Below, in pieces: positions 14,439 through 27,400 of a stretch of DNA of 64,000 nucleotides. The stretch is from Bombyx mori. Its lineage: Eukaryota; Arthropoda; Insecta; Lepidoptera; Bombycidae. Below the pieces are notes generated by a model that was given only the letters and a program-made list of their open reading frames with translations, ran no database searches and was not told the origin of the DNA. The DNA is taken from the NCBI RefSeq assembly GCF_030269925.1, contig NC_085108.1, forward strand, positions 6,448,001-6,512,000, read 5' to 3'. The first letter of the stretch is position 1. Each line of letters begins with the position of its first letter. Made by a program: the position numbers and the translations under genes.

Positions 14439-17400
14439 TGGCGACGTCTGACTGCTTAAAGGAGAGTCGCCGATTATTTGTCACCGAAAGCGCAACCAAG
14501 CGCCGTTTTTTAATAGACACAGGCTCTGACCTCTCCTGTTACCCATACCAGTGGTTAGCAAATAAGCCGGCACGTTCAAACTATACGTTAGCGGCTGCCA
14601 ATGGTAGTGAGATACGCACTTTTGGTCATATAGAAATGGCGCTTAATTTGGGGCTACGCCGCACATTTCAATGGCGATTTATTATCGCTGACGTCAACAC
14701 CGCCATCATTGGCTCCGATTTTCTGGCGCACTATCGGTTGTTGCCAGATTGTGCCAGCAAGAGACTCGTCGATAGCATTACCGGGTTGTCATGCGTTGCG
14801 GCCGTCGCTGTTTTAGACCAGACCAGCGTCAAAGTTGTCTGCGCTCCGTCATCCCAATTTAGTGCACTTCTTGCGGAATTTCCGTCCATTACGAAGCCAC
14901 CAGGACTTATTCGTGAGCCGAAGCATAACACAGTTCATTATATTCTAACCACTGAGGGCGCCCCAGTCTCTTGTCGTCCTAGACGTCTGGCACCTCAAAA
15001 ACTTCAAGAGGCCAAAAAGGTTTTTGATGATATGGTACAGTGCGGGACAGCCAGACCTTCGAAAAGTTCGTGGTCTTCTCCACTTCATATGGTCCCTAAG
15101 CGCGACGGCACCTGGCGACCCTGCGGCGATTATCGTGCTTTGAATTCACGTACCATACCCGACAGGTACCCAGTTCGCCATATCGGTGACGTCGGCCATA
15201 ACATATCTGGGTGTAGTATATTTAGTACAATTGACCTCGTTAAGGCATATCAGCAAATTCCTGTTGCGCCTGAGGATATTTGTAAAACCGCCATCATAAC
15301 ACCCTTCGGACTCTATGAATTTAATTACATGACTTTTGGTCTGCGCAACGCAGGCCAAACGTTTCAAAGATTTATAGACGAAGTTGTCCAAGGTCTCGAT
15401 TTTTGCTTTGCGTACGTTGACGACATATTAGTGTATTCCCGTGATGCTCTTCAACATGCTGCACACCTTCGTACTCTTTTCAAGCGATTTGAAAACTACG
15501 GAATCGTTATAAATCCAGCAAAATGCGTGTTTGGTGCTCCTGAGGTTACTTTTCTCGGAAACAGAATATCTGCCGACGGAACACAACCACCATCAGAGCG
15601 CATTCAAGCTCTAAAAGATTTTCCTCTACCACAGACTGTACAAGGACTCCGTCGTTTCATTGGGATGGTTAATTATTATCGCCGATTTCTGCGCAATGCG
15701 GCCAAGTTACAAGCACCGCTAGTCAACGCGATCGTGGCCGCTGGAGGTAAAGGTCTCACACCGATCATTTGGACACCTGAGCTCGAGGAATGCTTTAATG
15801 CCTGTAAAGATAGCTTGTCATCTGCAGCTCTGTTGGCACACCCGTTGCCTAACGCTGAACTAGGGCTTTTCACCGACGCTTCCAGTTCTCACGTTGGTGC
15901 CTGCCTTCAGCAGAAAGTCGGTGACGCTTGGCAACCTCTGGGTTTCTTTAGTAAAAAGCTGAATCCCCGACAGTGCCAGTGGCCAGCATACTACCGAGAA
16001 CTTCTTGCGGTATATGAGAGTGTGCAACATTATCGACACTTCCTAGCCGCACAGCACGTAACAATTTATACGGACCATAAGCCATTAGTTTACGCGTTCT
16101 CGCAACGTCGCGAAAGGCTTCCTCCGGTACAGTTAAATCAACTGTCTTTTATTTCGCAGTTTACCACGGACATTGTCCATATAAAAGGGGAAGACAATAC
16201 GGTGGCGGACGCCATGTCCCGCATCGAAGCTGTTAGTTTTGAAACTGACCATTCTGCTCTCTCCGCTTGCCAAAAACTTGACGACGAATTGAAAAAGTAT
16301 CGTAACAATGCGAATTCTTCTCTAAAACTAGAGAACGTCGTAGTTCCTGGCACAAACACTGTTTTGGTCTGCGACATGTCAACAGGGCGACCACGCCCAT
16401 TTGTATCGGAACCTATGCGAAAGAAGATTTTTGCTCAGCTACATAATCTTAGCCATCCTGGTACTAGATCAACCATTCGATTGATCTCAGACCGTTTCGT
16501 GTGGCCTGGCATTGCCAAAGATTGCCGTTATTGGTGTCAAACCTGCGTTGCTTGCCAGCGAAGTAAGGTGACGCGGCATATAAGATCTCCACTTGGACAC
16601 TTCTCCAGTCCTACGTCTCGGCTGAAGCATGTCCATATTGACATCATAGGCCCTCTTCCATCTTGTTCTGACTTCCAATACTGCCTGACTGCTGTGGATC
16701 GCTACACTCGATGGCCCGAAGTTTGGCCTATGCACGGAATAACAGCAGAAGAAGTGGCGAGCACCTTTGTAGCCGGTTGGATTGCTCGATTCGGAGTACC
16801 TGCTGTCATCACAACCGACCAGGGACGACAGTTCGAGTCGGACCTTTTCAGACGCCTTACTAATTTATGTGGTACTAAACGTATACGCACTACTAGTTAC
16901 CACCCTTGTGCCAATGGGCTCGTGGAGCGCATGCATAGACAATTAAAGGCCTCTCTGATGTGTTATGATGATTCGTGGTTGAATGCATTACCTTTGGTCT
17001 TATTAGGAATGCGTTCTGCTTTTAAAGAAGATCTACAAGCAACAGTAGCGGAATTGCTTTACGGAGAAACATTAACGCTTCCAGGGGAACTGTTAGTACC
17101 ACCTGGTCCTTCTGGCTTCGAGGACCCGACCGATTTTGTCGTAAAGTTAAGACAGCGTATGTCTAAATTGCGTCCCACTCCATGTTCCTCACACACTAAG
17201 CCATCACCTTTCATATTCAAAAATCTTTCCACCGCCAGCCATGTCATGCTCAGGGAGGATTCGGTTAGACGTTCAATGCAACCACCCTACTCTGGTCCTC
17301 ATAGAGTTATATCTAGAGCCGAGGACGGAAAAACGTGGTCGATTGAAGTAAAAGGGAAACAGGTGACGGTCAGTGTCGACAGAATTAAGCCAGCCTTCGT

Positions 17401-17599
17401 CGAAAATTCTTTAGTAGATCTCGTTCCAGTACCAGCACCGCGGGTTTCTGTGCCTCAACCAGCGCAACCGGATGCTACTAATGTCCCTTTATGTCCACTC
17501 GTGCCTTCGGCACCTCTAACTGCTACTCCTACACATACACCTCAATATACCACCCGTTCAGGTCGCAGAGTCCACTTCTCCAAACCTTTCGACCTATGA
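14375..17599 (+). CDS. pol: pol polyprotein: protease, RT, RNase H, integrase
   Basis: One uninterrupted frame of about 1070 codons. Protease: [14 protein letters not shown] near residue 50. [49 protein letters not shown] and catalytic YVDDILVYS (around 15411-15440). RNase [12 protein letters not shown] and [11 protein letters not shown]. Integrase: a HHCC zinc-binding region ([10 protein letters not shown] through CVACQRSK), then core residues in [19 protein letters not shown] and a VERMHRQLK segment. It ends in a proline-rich tail. It lies in the -1 frame relative to gag, so expression presumably needs a frameshift in 14375-14438; the visible first ATG is probably not the biological start. 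All catalytic residues are present, so it appears intact. Confidence 0.93.
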   Translation: MYSTMYLDAAATFGKRQKQSMMATSDCLKESRRLFVTESATKRRFLIDTGSDLSCYPYQWLANKPARSNYTLAAANGSEIRTFGHIEMALNLGLRRTFQWRFIIADVNTAIIGSDFLAHYRLLPDCASKRLVDSITGLSCVAAVAVLDQTSVKVVCAPSSQFSALLAEFPSITKPPGLIREPKHNTVHYILTTEGAPVSCRPRRLAPQKLQEAKKVFDDMVQCGTARPSKSSWSSPLHMVPKRDGTWRPCGDYRALNSRTIPDRYPVRHIGDVGHNISGCSIFSTIDLVKAYQQIPVAPEDICKTAIITPFGLYEFNYMTFGLRNAGQTFQRFIDEVVQGLDFCFAYVDDILVYSRDALQHAAHLRTLFKRFENYGIVINPAKCVFGAPEVTFLGNRISADGTQPPSERIQALKDFPLPQTVQGLRRFIGMVNYYRRFLRNAAKLQAPLVNAIVAAGGKGLTPIIWTPELEECFNACKDSLSSAALLAHPLPNAELGLFTDASSSHVGACLQQKVGDAWQPLGFFSKKLNPRQCQWPAYYRELLAVYESVQHYRHFLAAQHVTIYTDHKPLVYAFSQRRERLPPVQLNQLSFISQFTTDIVHIKGEDNTVADAMSRIEAVSFETDHSALSACQKLDDELKKYRNNANSSLKLENVVVPGTNTVLVCDMSTGRPRPFVSEPMRKKIFAQLHNLSHPGTRSTIRLISDRFVWPGIAKDCRYWCQTCVACQRSKVTRHIRSPLGHFSSPTSRLKHVHIDIIGPLPSCSDFQYCLTAVDRYTRWPEVWPMHGITAEEVASTFVAGWIARFGVPAVITTDQGRQFESDLFRRLTNLCGTKRIRTTSYHPCANGLVERMHRQLKASLMCYDDSWLNALPLVLLGMRSAFKEDLQATVAELLYGETLTLPGELLVPPGPSGFEDPTDFVVKLRQRMSKLRPTPCSSHTKPSPFIFKNLSTASHVMLREDSVRRSMQPPYSGPHRVISRAEDGKTWSIEVKGKQVTVSVDRIKPAFVENSLVDLVPVPAPRVSVPQPAQPDATNVPLCPLVPSAPLTATPTHTPQYTTRSGRRVHFSKPFDL

Positions 17600-17636
17600 T
17601 AATTTTTCTCTTTTTCTGCGGATTCTCCTTCTCCGT

Positions 17637-17646
17637 AGGGGGGTGG
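17637..17646 (+). promoter_or_regulatory. Polypurine tract
   Basis: AGGGGGGTGG ends immediately before the 3' LTR, the expected position for the plus-strand primer. Confidence 0.75.
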
Positions 17647-17911
17647 TGTGGCGTTTTATTATGCGTAAGCCGGAACGCACGAGATGTGGGAAAAAGAATA
17701 TAGTCTGTGACACAATACCTTTTTACCGCCAAATATTTAAAACATAAAAAATAATTTATAATGTGTTAAATAACTAATATACCTAATATAATTTAATGTA
17801 ATTACTTTATGCCGCTACATCAATATAATTTATATTGTTTCAACTGTGGTGTTAATTACTTAAAACACGACTACGGCGAAATAAAGAAGGGACTCTATAC
17901 GAACTCCCTCA
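17647..17911 (+). repeat. 3' LTR
   Basis: 265 bp, apparently identical to 12383-12647, ending CCCTCA and followed by the duplicated CATG. It is the sequence closest to the synthetase promoter. Confidence 0.95.
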
Positions 17912-18293
17912 CATGTGTCAAAAATTGTCCACTGCATGAATTCGACTTAAAGGGTTTTTTTTCGTGACAAAATCGATAACACGACAAATTGATTTCGGAT
18001 TTCCAATCTCTACTCCAACAAATTTCTCATTAATTTTCATCACATCTGATAACCTCCAAGATTCAAAAGTAAAATTGAAAACAATACATTGATAATAAAG
18101 ATATCAGTAGATACATTAATAAGATACTTTTAGATAGGTACGTACACAAAAAAATAAAATCTTAATTTTCTAGTAAACTTTGCGGCTAGTTTTGTTCATA
18201 TTTTCAAACTAATCACAAAGGTAAACAATTGAAATAATTTTCATGATAGTTGACGGTGATCCTCGAGAATAAGTTGTCGTTTTCTGCTTGCAG
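17912..18293 (+). promoter_or_regulatory. Upstream region of aspartyl-tRNA synthetase, probable end of a 5' UTR intron
   Basis: GTTTTCTGCTTGCAG ends at 18293, nine bases before ATG: a good polypyrimidine-AG acceptor. The preceding ~380 bp is AT-rich and lacks an obvious TATA box. Either transcription starts inside it, or a 5' UTR exon lies beyond the LTR retrotransposon, which would then sit in the first intron. Confidence 0.5.
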
Positions 18294-18301
18294 ATATAAT
18301 C

Positions 18302-18415
18302 ATGGTTAAATCGGAAGATCCATCTATAGTTGTTGGGGATGCGGCGGCCAGTAAGAAGGCAGCCAAAAAAGCTGCCAAAACCGCTGAGAAACAACAAAAG
18401 AAAGCCGAGCATAAG
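18302..18415 (+). CDS. DARS1: AspRS exon 1
   Basis: 38 codons from [11 protein letters not shown] then a Lys/Ala-rich amphipathic stretch [25 protein letters not shown]; donor GTAGTT, phase 0. Such basic extensions in eukaryotic synthetases bind tRNA non-specifically. A Helitron-like repeat begins 40 bp after the donor. Confidence 0.93.
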
Positions 18416-21400
18416 GTAGTTGCTTACGCTAAACACTGCAATATATTTATTCTAATCTATACATATATTATAAAGCTGAAGAGTTTGTTTGTTTGAACAT
18501 GCTAATCTCAGGAACTACTGGTCCGATTTGAATAATTCTTTCAGTGTTAGATAGCTCATTTATTGAGGAACACTATAGGCTACAACATCACGGTAAAACC
18601 AATACAAGTGGAGCACCAATAAGGAATGTTTCAACATCTTTTCACTTTCTACGTAAATGAAGTAGGGGGTAAAATTTAATGTTATGCCAAAGTTATGCAA
18701 TAGTTAATTCCACGAGGACGGAGTTACAGACAAAAAACTAGTAATAAATAATTTGGAACAAATCACACAATGTCATTCAGCCCCAATTTAATATTCCCTC
18801 TGTAATGGGTACCAGCTATTGACGTAGATACTTATATATGTTTTTAAAAATAAATAGGTACATAAATATATAATAAAATCCTTGATGAATCAACCAAATC
18901 TGTTAATCGAAAGCTGAGCATAAGGGAGAATACAAAACACTGCAGTATTTTTATTATAAACTGTTATAAAGAAACCATTCTTGATATTGTAGACCTGCAG
19001 TGCTGCTGTTTTCCACTACAATGATTTCAAAATAAAATGCCTATTGTAATTATTGTATATCTATTGTAACAAATCTGATGAGGCTTGGGGCTCACTTGTT
19101 CCAAATATAAATTTGGTTCTAGTTCTAACCCATAATATTTTCTCAGGCTTCATCAGCTCAGCCATCAACGGAATCAGAGCCTGACTTCTCAGAAGGACTT
19201 TATGGGAATATGAAAATGATCCAATCGTCAGGTGAACATCGTGACAGGGTTTACACTGATGTTGAAAATTTGAGTATCAAAATGGACGGTCAAACTGTTT
19301 GGGTTAGAGGTATGTGTAAAGTAGTTTATACTGGGTGTCGGAGAAATCAATACTAAGCCAGATATAATAGGCATATTGTTTATGGGGAAAGCTAAAATGA
19401 TTCAAGTTATTTATATTTTAATTTGAACCATTTAGTAATAAATCAACATAGAGGATTTAAACTTTTGTAACTACTACTGCTTTTTTTTTGTATAATATCT
19501 ACTGAATTGCTTGTTTATTTATTTATTAGGCACAAAATACACATCACAAGCTAAAAAGATTCATAAAAAACACAAGTAAAAAGAAACAAAATCTGGCTCA
19601 CAACATAAGCCATAACTAAACCACGACTAAACAAGACAAAGTGCTGAATGTGTACACAATGTTCCTTACAACTAATCTAACTTATAATGTAAGGAAATAA
19701 TTTAATATAATAATTAATAATAGCTTGTGAAGAAAATGTGACTTATTAAATAAAAATATTTTACACTAGTTTGACAAACATATTCAAAAGCTGGTATATA
19801 ATCATTAAAATAAGACTATGATATTCTATAAAATTATGACTCAGAGATACAACTTATATGACATACTAATTGTATAAGTTGTAACTTGTATACAAAATAC
19901 CTAATCTATATATATGTTACCGGAAATGTATGAAATCAAGGAATTGTATAGAAATCCTAGGAAATGTGTACAATTCCGATACTATTTAGGAAATGTATAA
20001 AATATTGTTTGAAAAACTATTTAATGTATAGATATCCTAGGAAATGTATAAATTTCCTCGGAATTGTATATAATTCCAATATCGTATTAGGAAATGTATA
20101 AAGTAAATGCTTTCTGTAATAAAACACGTTGTTAATAATATTTTTTTATTATAACACTATTGAGACAATCGGGTAACAGTCATACCGTAAAATAATAATA
20201 ATATATTCATATTATCTTACTCATTAAAACTTCTAAAATCAACTATCTATTAACTTTTAACGTATCACAAAATCAACTTATATTTATTCTTATAAAATCA
20301 AATTTTCATTTGGCAAGTAATCAGTCTGATAATTAAGTAATTATAAATGTCAAAGTATAAAAGTAAATCTTTATATTATAATACTTTGTCAGTCCATATA
20401 GCTATTTATTTTTGCAGGGTAAGCTCGAATGGCATTTGGAAGTACATAATACTTTATTTTTAAAACACAGACATCTTGATGTAGCACAGTTTTTCTTGCA
20501 AAGGCACTTCTTAAATCCCTGGCCGGTTCCAGTGGATTGCAAATTGGCAACTGACCGTAGTGCAAGACTCGTCCCGCTGTCCCCGCGTACCCACCAATAT
20601 CTTAAATGTTTTACATTTCCGATTGCTATTTAGGAAATGTATAGATTTCCTAGGAAATGTGTAATGTGTAAGTATAATATAATTTATTTCACACATTTCC
20701 GTGCGATTTTAGGAATTACATACATTTCCTAGGAATTGTATACAATGACGGATTACATACATTTCCGGTAACATATATATAAAAATAAATTGCTGTTCGT
20801 TAGTCTCCCTAAAACTCGAGAACGGCTGGACCGATTTGGCTAATTTTGGTCTTGAATTATTTGTGGAAGTCCAGAGAAGGTTTAAAATTTAGATAAATAT
20901 AAAAATGCTCGGAATTAAATAAAAACAACTATTTTATTTTTCCTTTGATGTGTCCCCCGTCGGACGGATTCCTTTTGTTTGTTTTAAGTTTATTTTATAC
21001 AAAAGCTTAGGTCTTTTATTTATCGATTGAGGCACTACGAAGTCTGCCGGGTCAGCTAGTTTGTGATAAAAATTTAATTAACTCATTTCTTCTTCTTCTG
21101 AGTCGGTCTCTTCATTGTTGAAGGTCGTGTCTAATTTAAAATGTTGACCGCTCGATGCACAATGCTTTTTTTTTATTGCTTAGATGGGTGTACGAGCTCA
21201 CAGCCCACCTGGTTTTAAGTGGATACTGGAGCCCATAGACATCTACAACGTAAATGCGCCACCCACCTTGAGATATAAGTTCTAAGGTCTCAGTGTAGTT
21301 ACAACGGCTGCCCCACCCTTCAAACCGAAACGCATTAATGCTTCACGGCAGAAATAGGCAGGGTGGTGGTACCTACCACCATGCTTCCCCACGTCTACCT

Positions 21401-24400
21401 GTCCTCGGCAATCTTTATTTATTTTATCTTTATTCTTTTGAACCTAGAAGATATTTGTTTGATGCAGCTCGTCTACAAACTTCTCGAGCTAAAGGCAAGC
21501 AGTGCTTCGCTGTGCTGAGGCAGACCTCGAGCACAGTTCAGCTGCTGGTTAGCGTTAACGAGCAACGGAAGATCAGCAAACAGATGGTCAAATTCACCGG
21601 CAAGTAAGTCAGTAACTGATGAGGCGTCCTGAGCCAAAGCTTGTTTGTTTGTGCTCAAGAAATGTTCACGATTGACTTCCACGGTGAAGGAATAACATCG
21701 TGTAATAAAAATGAAATCCGCAAAATTATAATTTGCGTAATTACTGGTGTTAGGACTTTTTGTGAATCCGCGCGGGTAGGTAAGACATATTGGAACCGCT
21801 TCCTCTTATTGTAAGGTTCTGAAGTTTTGTGTGTTGGTTCAGTTTTGATGACAATACATTGTTATGATAAGCATAAACTTTATCTATATCCAGATGATTT
21901 AACCCTTTTTGGTCAGGAAACTTGAATCCTAGTTATTACTCGATGCAACCCCTAACTGCAGACATATCATGTGATGATTATTACAACAATAGCATTTCTG
22001 AATTTAAAACACTTTAGCGGTGTTATCTTGGGTAGTTTATTGTCATTTTATTGTTAATTACCTTACAAACTCCATGGTCGTGGATGATTCTGGTAATAAT
22101 AAATACAAGATTAAATATCTGAAGTAGTTTTAATTAATAAAGTTGTTATGGCTGCGTGGCTGAAGAAATTAGTAATAGCAATTCTGTTGGACTTATCGCT
22201 TGTGAGTCTGATGAATGTTGTGTTTTAATTGATGGACAATGTTAGCGCCAAGAATGTCAGCTTTGACGATGAACACATCCACATGACCACCCCAGTATCT
22301 ACAATCAAAAAGAAATTCATAGATATTCTCATAATAAACTTTCAACCGGAGACTTTAGTATGCAATAAATTAAAATCACTAATGTAGATAAAAATGTAAT
22401 TTATTTTAATGAATCACCTTAATATTATATGCATGTTGGACAACAACAATTCTTATAAACTTATTCGTTCAAATTACAATATTTTATCTTATCTTATTAT
22501 ATATGTACATAGATTTTTATCTAAGTCTGTTGAAGACCAAAAAAACAAATTGAAAAACAAATTGATTTGCTACATAGAATGCTTCCAGACTGGGGGGGGT
22601 GGGGTGGTTTGGAAGGGATACTGGCACTCTCACGTTTTTTTATTGCTTAGATGCGTGGACGAGCTCATAGACCACCTGGTGTTAAGTGGCTACTGGAGCC
22701 CCTAGCGACTACAACGTAAATGCCGCCACCCACCTTTATAGTTACAACGGCTGCCCCACCCCTCATCACTGCTTCACTTCATTACCCCATTACTGCTTCA
22801 CGGCAGAAATAGGCAGGGCGGTGGTATCTACCCGCGCGGACTCACAAGAGGTCCTACCATCAGTAAATGTGGCGACCGGTAAACACCCTTGTCGGCAGCA
22901 TCACGAGAGAGTCGATAGTCGACGTGGAGGCTTCGGTCGTGAGGACGGCCGCCCCAGTCGAATCGTGCACAATTAAGGACGTGGAACTGGTGGCTCATCA
23001 GATATGGACGGTATCGAGCGCCAGATCCCAGCTTCCTCTGCAGATCGAGGACGCGGCCAGACCGGAGAAGAGTGATGTGAGTGTCCCCTCTTTATTTGCA
23101 GGATGTATTGTGAGCTGATGCAGCACTTGTCGCGAGGACTTAAGCTAGAGAGGCTATTTCAGCGTAACCTTAACTAGTAGGTGAGCTCACGGGGCTCAAA
23201 CCGGAGTGAAGCTATAACACTGACCCTAGCAAGAGCAGTGCTTCGCAGAATCTACCACCGGATCGGAAACGCGACCCACTGAGAAGATCCGGCGAGAAAC
23301 TCAGTGGGCTGTGTCTGTGGGTTAATTCGATGACCGGTGCTTGTGGTACCTAAAAGCACCGTTACTGGATCGGGAGGATCCGTAATGACGTGTTTTGGGC
23401 GACGTCGACGGTTTACCATTCGGTCTACAGGATCGGGTATGTAGTTTCCAGCGGCCACGACAAGAGGGTTCTCATGTCGTGCTGCCTTCCCAAAGTGATT
23501 CCACCTCATGTTTCAATGTACTTTTTATTGCTTGAGACAGGTGCCCCGAGACATGGATTCTATGTAGCAGTTGTATAGTACGACAGCTGGTGGAACCTAC
23601 CATAGTACATAGACACGCGATAGTACATAGACACACAATATAAAAAAACAGTCAATAAGTAGATTTGTATAATAGGGGGTCTTATCGCTAAAAGCAGCGG
23701 CCCTGCCCTTGGCATTGCTGAAGTCTTCGGGCGACGGTAACCACTCGCCATCAGGCCTGCCTACAAGGACGATAAAAAAAGCGATCTCTTCCAGATCAAC
23801 CGTTTGATTTACAGAAATTCTGGAAAAGATAAAAATACATACTGTACGTCGGAGACTGTCATTGCTTTGGGGGCAAAAGGAAGCGCAGCGTAAAATTAAA
23901 TAATTTGCGTAATGTCTTTATGTCCTCCGTGACCCGTAGGAGCCGGAAGCCTTGAAGATCCGCGTGAACCAGGACACCCGGCTCGACAATCGGGTTTTGG
24001 ATCTGCGCACGCCGGCTAACCAGGCCGTCTTCAGGATCGAGGCCGGGGTCTGCAGGCTCTTCAGGGATATCCTCACGAAGAAAGGTCACATTACGTCTTT
24101 TCGCATTATAAGTGTACACAATTTCCAAAAATATTCGTTCCCAAAATTACTGGTGGCAGGAGCTCTTGTGAGTCCGCGCGGGTAGGTACCACCAACCTGC
24201 CTATTTCTGCCGTGAAGCAGTAATGCGTTTTGGTTTGAAGGGTGGGTCAGCCGTTGTAACTATACTTGAGATCTTAGAACTTGTACCTCAAGGTGGGTGG
24301 CGCATTTACGTTGTGGATGTCTATGGACTCCAGTAACCACTTAACACCAGGTGGGCTGTGAGCTCGTCCACATATCTAAGCAATAAAAAACATTGTATAG

Positions 24401-27400
24401 GGGACAAGTTGAAATGTCTGTAAATCTCTACCCGATGATATGTAGGCGAAGTAAAATGTCCCTTAGAAATAAGGTGACACTCTACAAAACTTGCATACGC
24501 CCCGTCATGACCTATGCAAGTGTAGTGTTCGCTCACGCGGCCCGCATACACTTAAAATCCTTGCAAATTATTCAATCCCGTTTTTGCAGGATAGCCGTCG
24601 GAGCCCCGTGGTTCGTCAGGAACGTCGACCTCCATGACGACCTGGACTTAGAGTCCATCAGTAAGTATCTGCAGTCGGCGTCCATGCGCCACTTCGATAA
24701 AGCGGCACGACACGAGAACCCTCTCATCGTGGCCGCCGGTAACTACATTCCCGATCCTGCGGACAGAATGGAAAGCAGTCGACGTCGCCCAAAACACGTC
24801 ATCTCGGATCCTCCCGATCCACTAACGGTGCTTTTAGGTACTTCAAGCACCGGTCACCGTTCTTGCCCTTCGTCGCAAGCGACGGGTTCGACGAGTAAAT
24901 TAACTCTCAGACACAGCCCACTGAGTTTCTCGCCGGATCTTCTCAGTGGGTCGCGTTTCCGATCCGGTGGTAGATTCTGCGAAGCACGACTCTTGCTAGG
25001 GTTCGTGTTAGCAACATCGTCAGGTTTGAGCCCCGTGAGCTCACCTACTAAAGTTAGGGTTACGCTGAAATAGCCGCTAGGGCTTAGGTAGGAAAAAAAA
25101 AAAAAAAAAAAAAAGTCTGTAAATAGAAATTTGTTGTTGGAAGACTCACCGAAATAGCGCTAGTGTAGGAAGTGGAAATGATGCGTATATAGCAGTTTTA
25201 AACAGAATTAAGGGTGTTGGATTGAAAAAAATTAATATTTTTCGTGATTTTGTGTAGTTAAAAAGTATGCAATATTTAAAATCTCAACAATATGTATTTA
25301 TTTTGATTATAATTTACATAGGAATTGTTTCTTGCCTTCTTAATTTAGTATCCTACTCTAATAGCTTATGGCGCTGTTATTTAAATTCTTCCACTTGCTA
25401 CAGTGGCGCCATCTTAATTGGTTCTGTTTCAGCGGACAGTTTCTAATACACTTAGATGATTCTCCTTTTTTTTTAAGGAATTTTATGACCTGGTAATTAA
25501 GACCTTTAGACCTTTATGAAGTGAAGTGATTCCGAGAAGCTACGTCCAGCGCTTTTGTTTCATTTTCCCACATTTGTGCACTTTCACAGATATTAAACAG
25601 TTAATAAACCACCGTTATTACACATTTAAACCTGAAGAAACACTAAATAGACAAAATAAAAGAAATCACACAACTTCACTCCTCGCGTTCCCGCCAAAAA
25701 GTCTGATCCTCCTTAACTTTTACCCTCCATAGTACATAAGTGTATGTTTTTTTTTTTCGAATATCTAAAATATATATGTTAATTTTTCCTACTCATTGAA
25801 TTATTTTCAATGTAAAATACAAAACATGTTCTAGATTAATTTTTCCTTGAAGAGGTTAAATTTTTTTTATAGTCTTTCATAATTTCCTTTATAATATCCG
25901 TTTAATCTACAATCGATTTTAGTATCTAAAACATCGATCGTGCTGTCTCCCTCGCACGCCCCCATGACGGTCCATTGTCACTGACAAAACCATTCCGTCG
26001 TCGCCAGGCTTCGTCGAGATCCACACGCCGAAGATTATATCTGCCGCGTCCGAGGGCGGCGCTAACGTGTTCACCGTCTCCTACTTCAAGTCCTCGGCGT
26101 ATCTCGCGCAGAGCCCTCAGCTATACAAGCAGATGGCGATCGCGGCGGACTTCGACAAGGTACACGCTTACAGGAAACCACAAAGGGAAGATCTTCAGAT
26201 CGATGAACCATTACTGTAGGGAATTTGTATACAGGGTGTTCCGTAATAGGCGGAACCATCGTTCGAACGATCGCGACGAAGGGCTCGACGAGTAAATTAA
26301 CCCACAGACACAGCCCACTGAGTTTCTCGCCGGATCTTCTCAGTGGATCGCGTCTCCGATCCGGTGGTAGATTCTACGAAGCACTGCTTTAGCAAATTCT
26401 CTGAACCGGTTGAACCCCGTGAGTCTGTCTGTTTGTTCCGGCTAATCTCTGGAACGGCTGGACCGATTTTGACAGGACTTTCACTGACAGGTAGCTGATG
26501 ATATAAGGAGTAACTTAGGCTACTTTTTTTAGACTAGCTTCGCCCCGCAACGTCACCCGCAATACGACAATAACCGCGGGTAGCATCGCGGGACTCGGCT
26601 ATCAATAATAAAATTTAATGTTATTTTGGTATACGTACTGTGTATACATACTTACATAGTTTAGTAAAACCTATCATTTATGTTTCCGGAGTGAACAAAT
26701 CATTTTTTTAATGTTAAAACTTATGTATGGGGGGACATAAAAATTTAGGAATGCTACAGTGGAGCGTGACACAAAAAAGGTTGGGAAACACTGGTCTAAT
26801 GTAATGGTCCGTTTCCGTATACATTACGAATCCTAAGTATCTACAGTCGGTATCGCTGCGTCCCTTTGAGAAGGCAGCACGACATGAGAACCCTCTGGTT
26901 GTGGCCGCTGGAAACTACATACCCGATTATGTAGACCGAATGGTAAACAGTCGACGTCACCCAACACACGTCATTACGGATCCTCCCGATCCATTAACGG
27001 TGCTTTTAGGCACCACAAGCACCGGTCACCGTCCTCGTCGAACCCGTCGCTTGCGACGAAAGGCTCGACGAGCGAATTAACCCACAGACACAGCCCACTG
27101 AGTTTCTTGTCGGATCTTCTCAGTGGGTCGCGTTTCCGATCCGGTGATAGATTCTGCGAAGCACTGCTCTTGCTAGGGTTCGTGTTAGCAACGTCGTCAG
27201 GCTTGAGCCCCGTCAGCTCACCTAAACACGTTAGGGTGAAGCTGAAATAGCCTCTCAAGGCTATCTAATATACTATATATATAGGTTTCCATGCTTGACG
27301 TACAGGTGTTCACGGTTGGGGCTGTGTTCAGAGCCGAAGACTCGAACACCCACCGTCACCTCACCGAGTTTGTGGGGCTCGACCTAGAGATGTCCTTCAA

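Larger units (their letters stand above)
12383..17911 (+). mobile_element. Complete Ty3/gypsy LTR retrotransposon, CsRn1/Kabuki type
   Basis: Order: 5' LTR 12383-12647, tRNA-Trp primer site, leader with tandem repeats, gag, pol (protease, RT, RNase H, integrase), polypurine tract, 3' LTR 17647-17911. It is flanked by a 4-bp duplication CATG (12379-12382 and 17912-17915). There is no envelope frame. The two 265-bp LTRs look identical when read side by side, implying very recent insertion. The clade is inferred from the tRNA-Trp primer site, the C-x2-H-type gag end and the RT signature. It lies 390 bp upstream of the aspartyl-tRNA synthetase start codon in the same orientation. Confidence 0.93.

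Noticed and set aside
14375..17599. Endogenous retrovirus with envelope
   Set aside because: No envelope frame exists between integrase and the 3' LTR; it is an LTR retrotransposon.
22686..22976. ORF crossing a Bm1 copy into AspRS exon 4
   Set aside because: It is in another frame; the exon 4 frame and acceptor at 22899 match the enzyme family.
26974..27258. ORF of 94 codons on the minus strand
   Set aside because: It is the antisense of a LINE 3' end; the same shadow ORF recurs at 4709, 6586 and 54402 in other copies.
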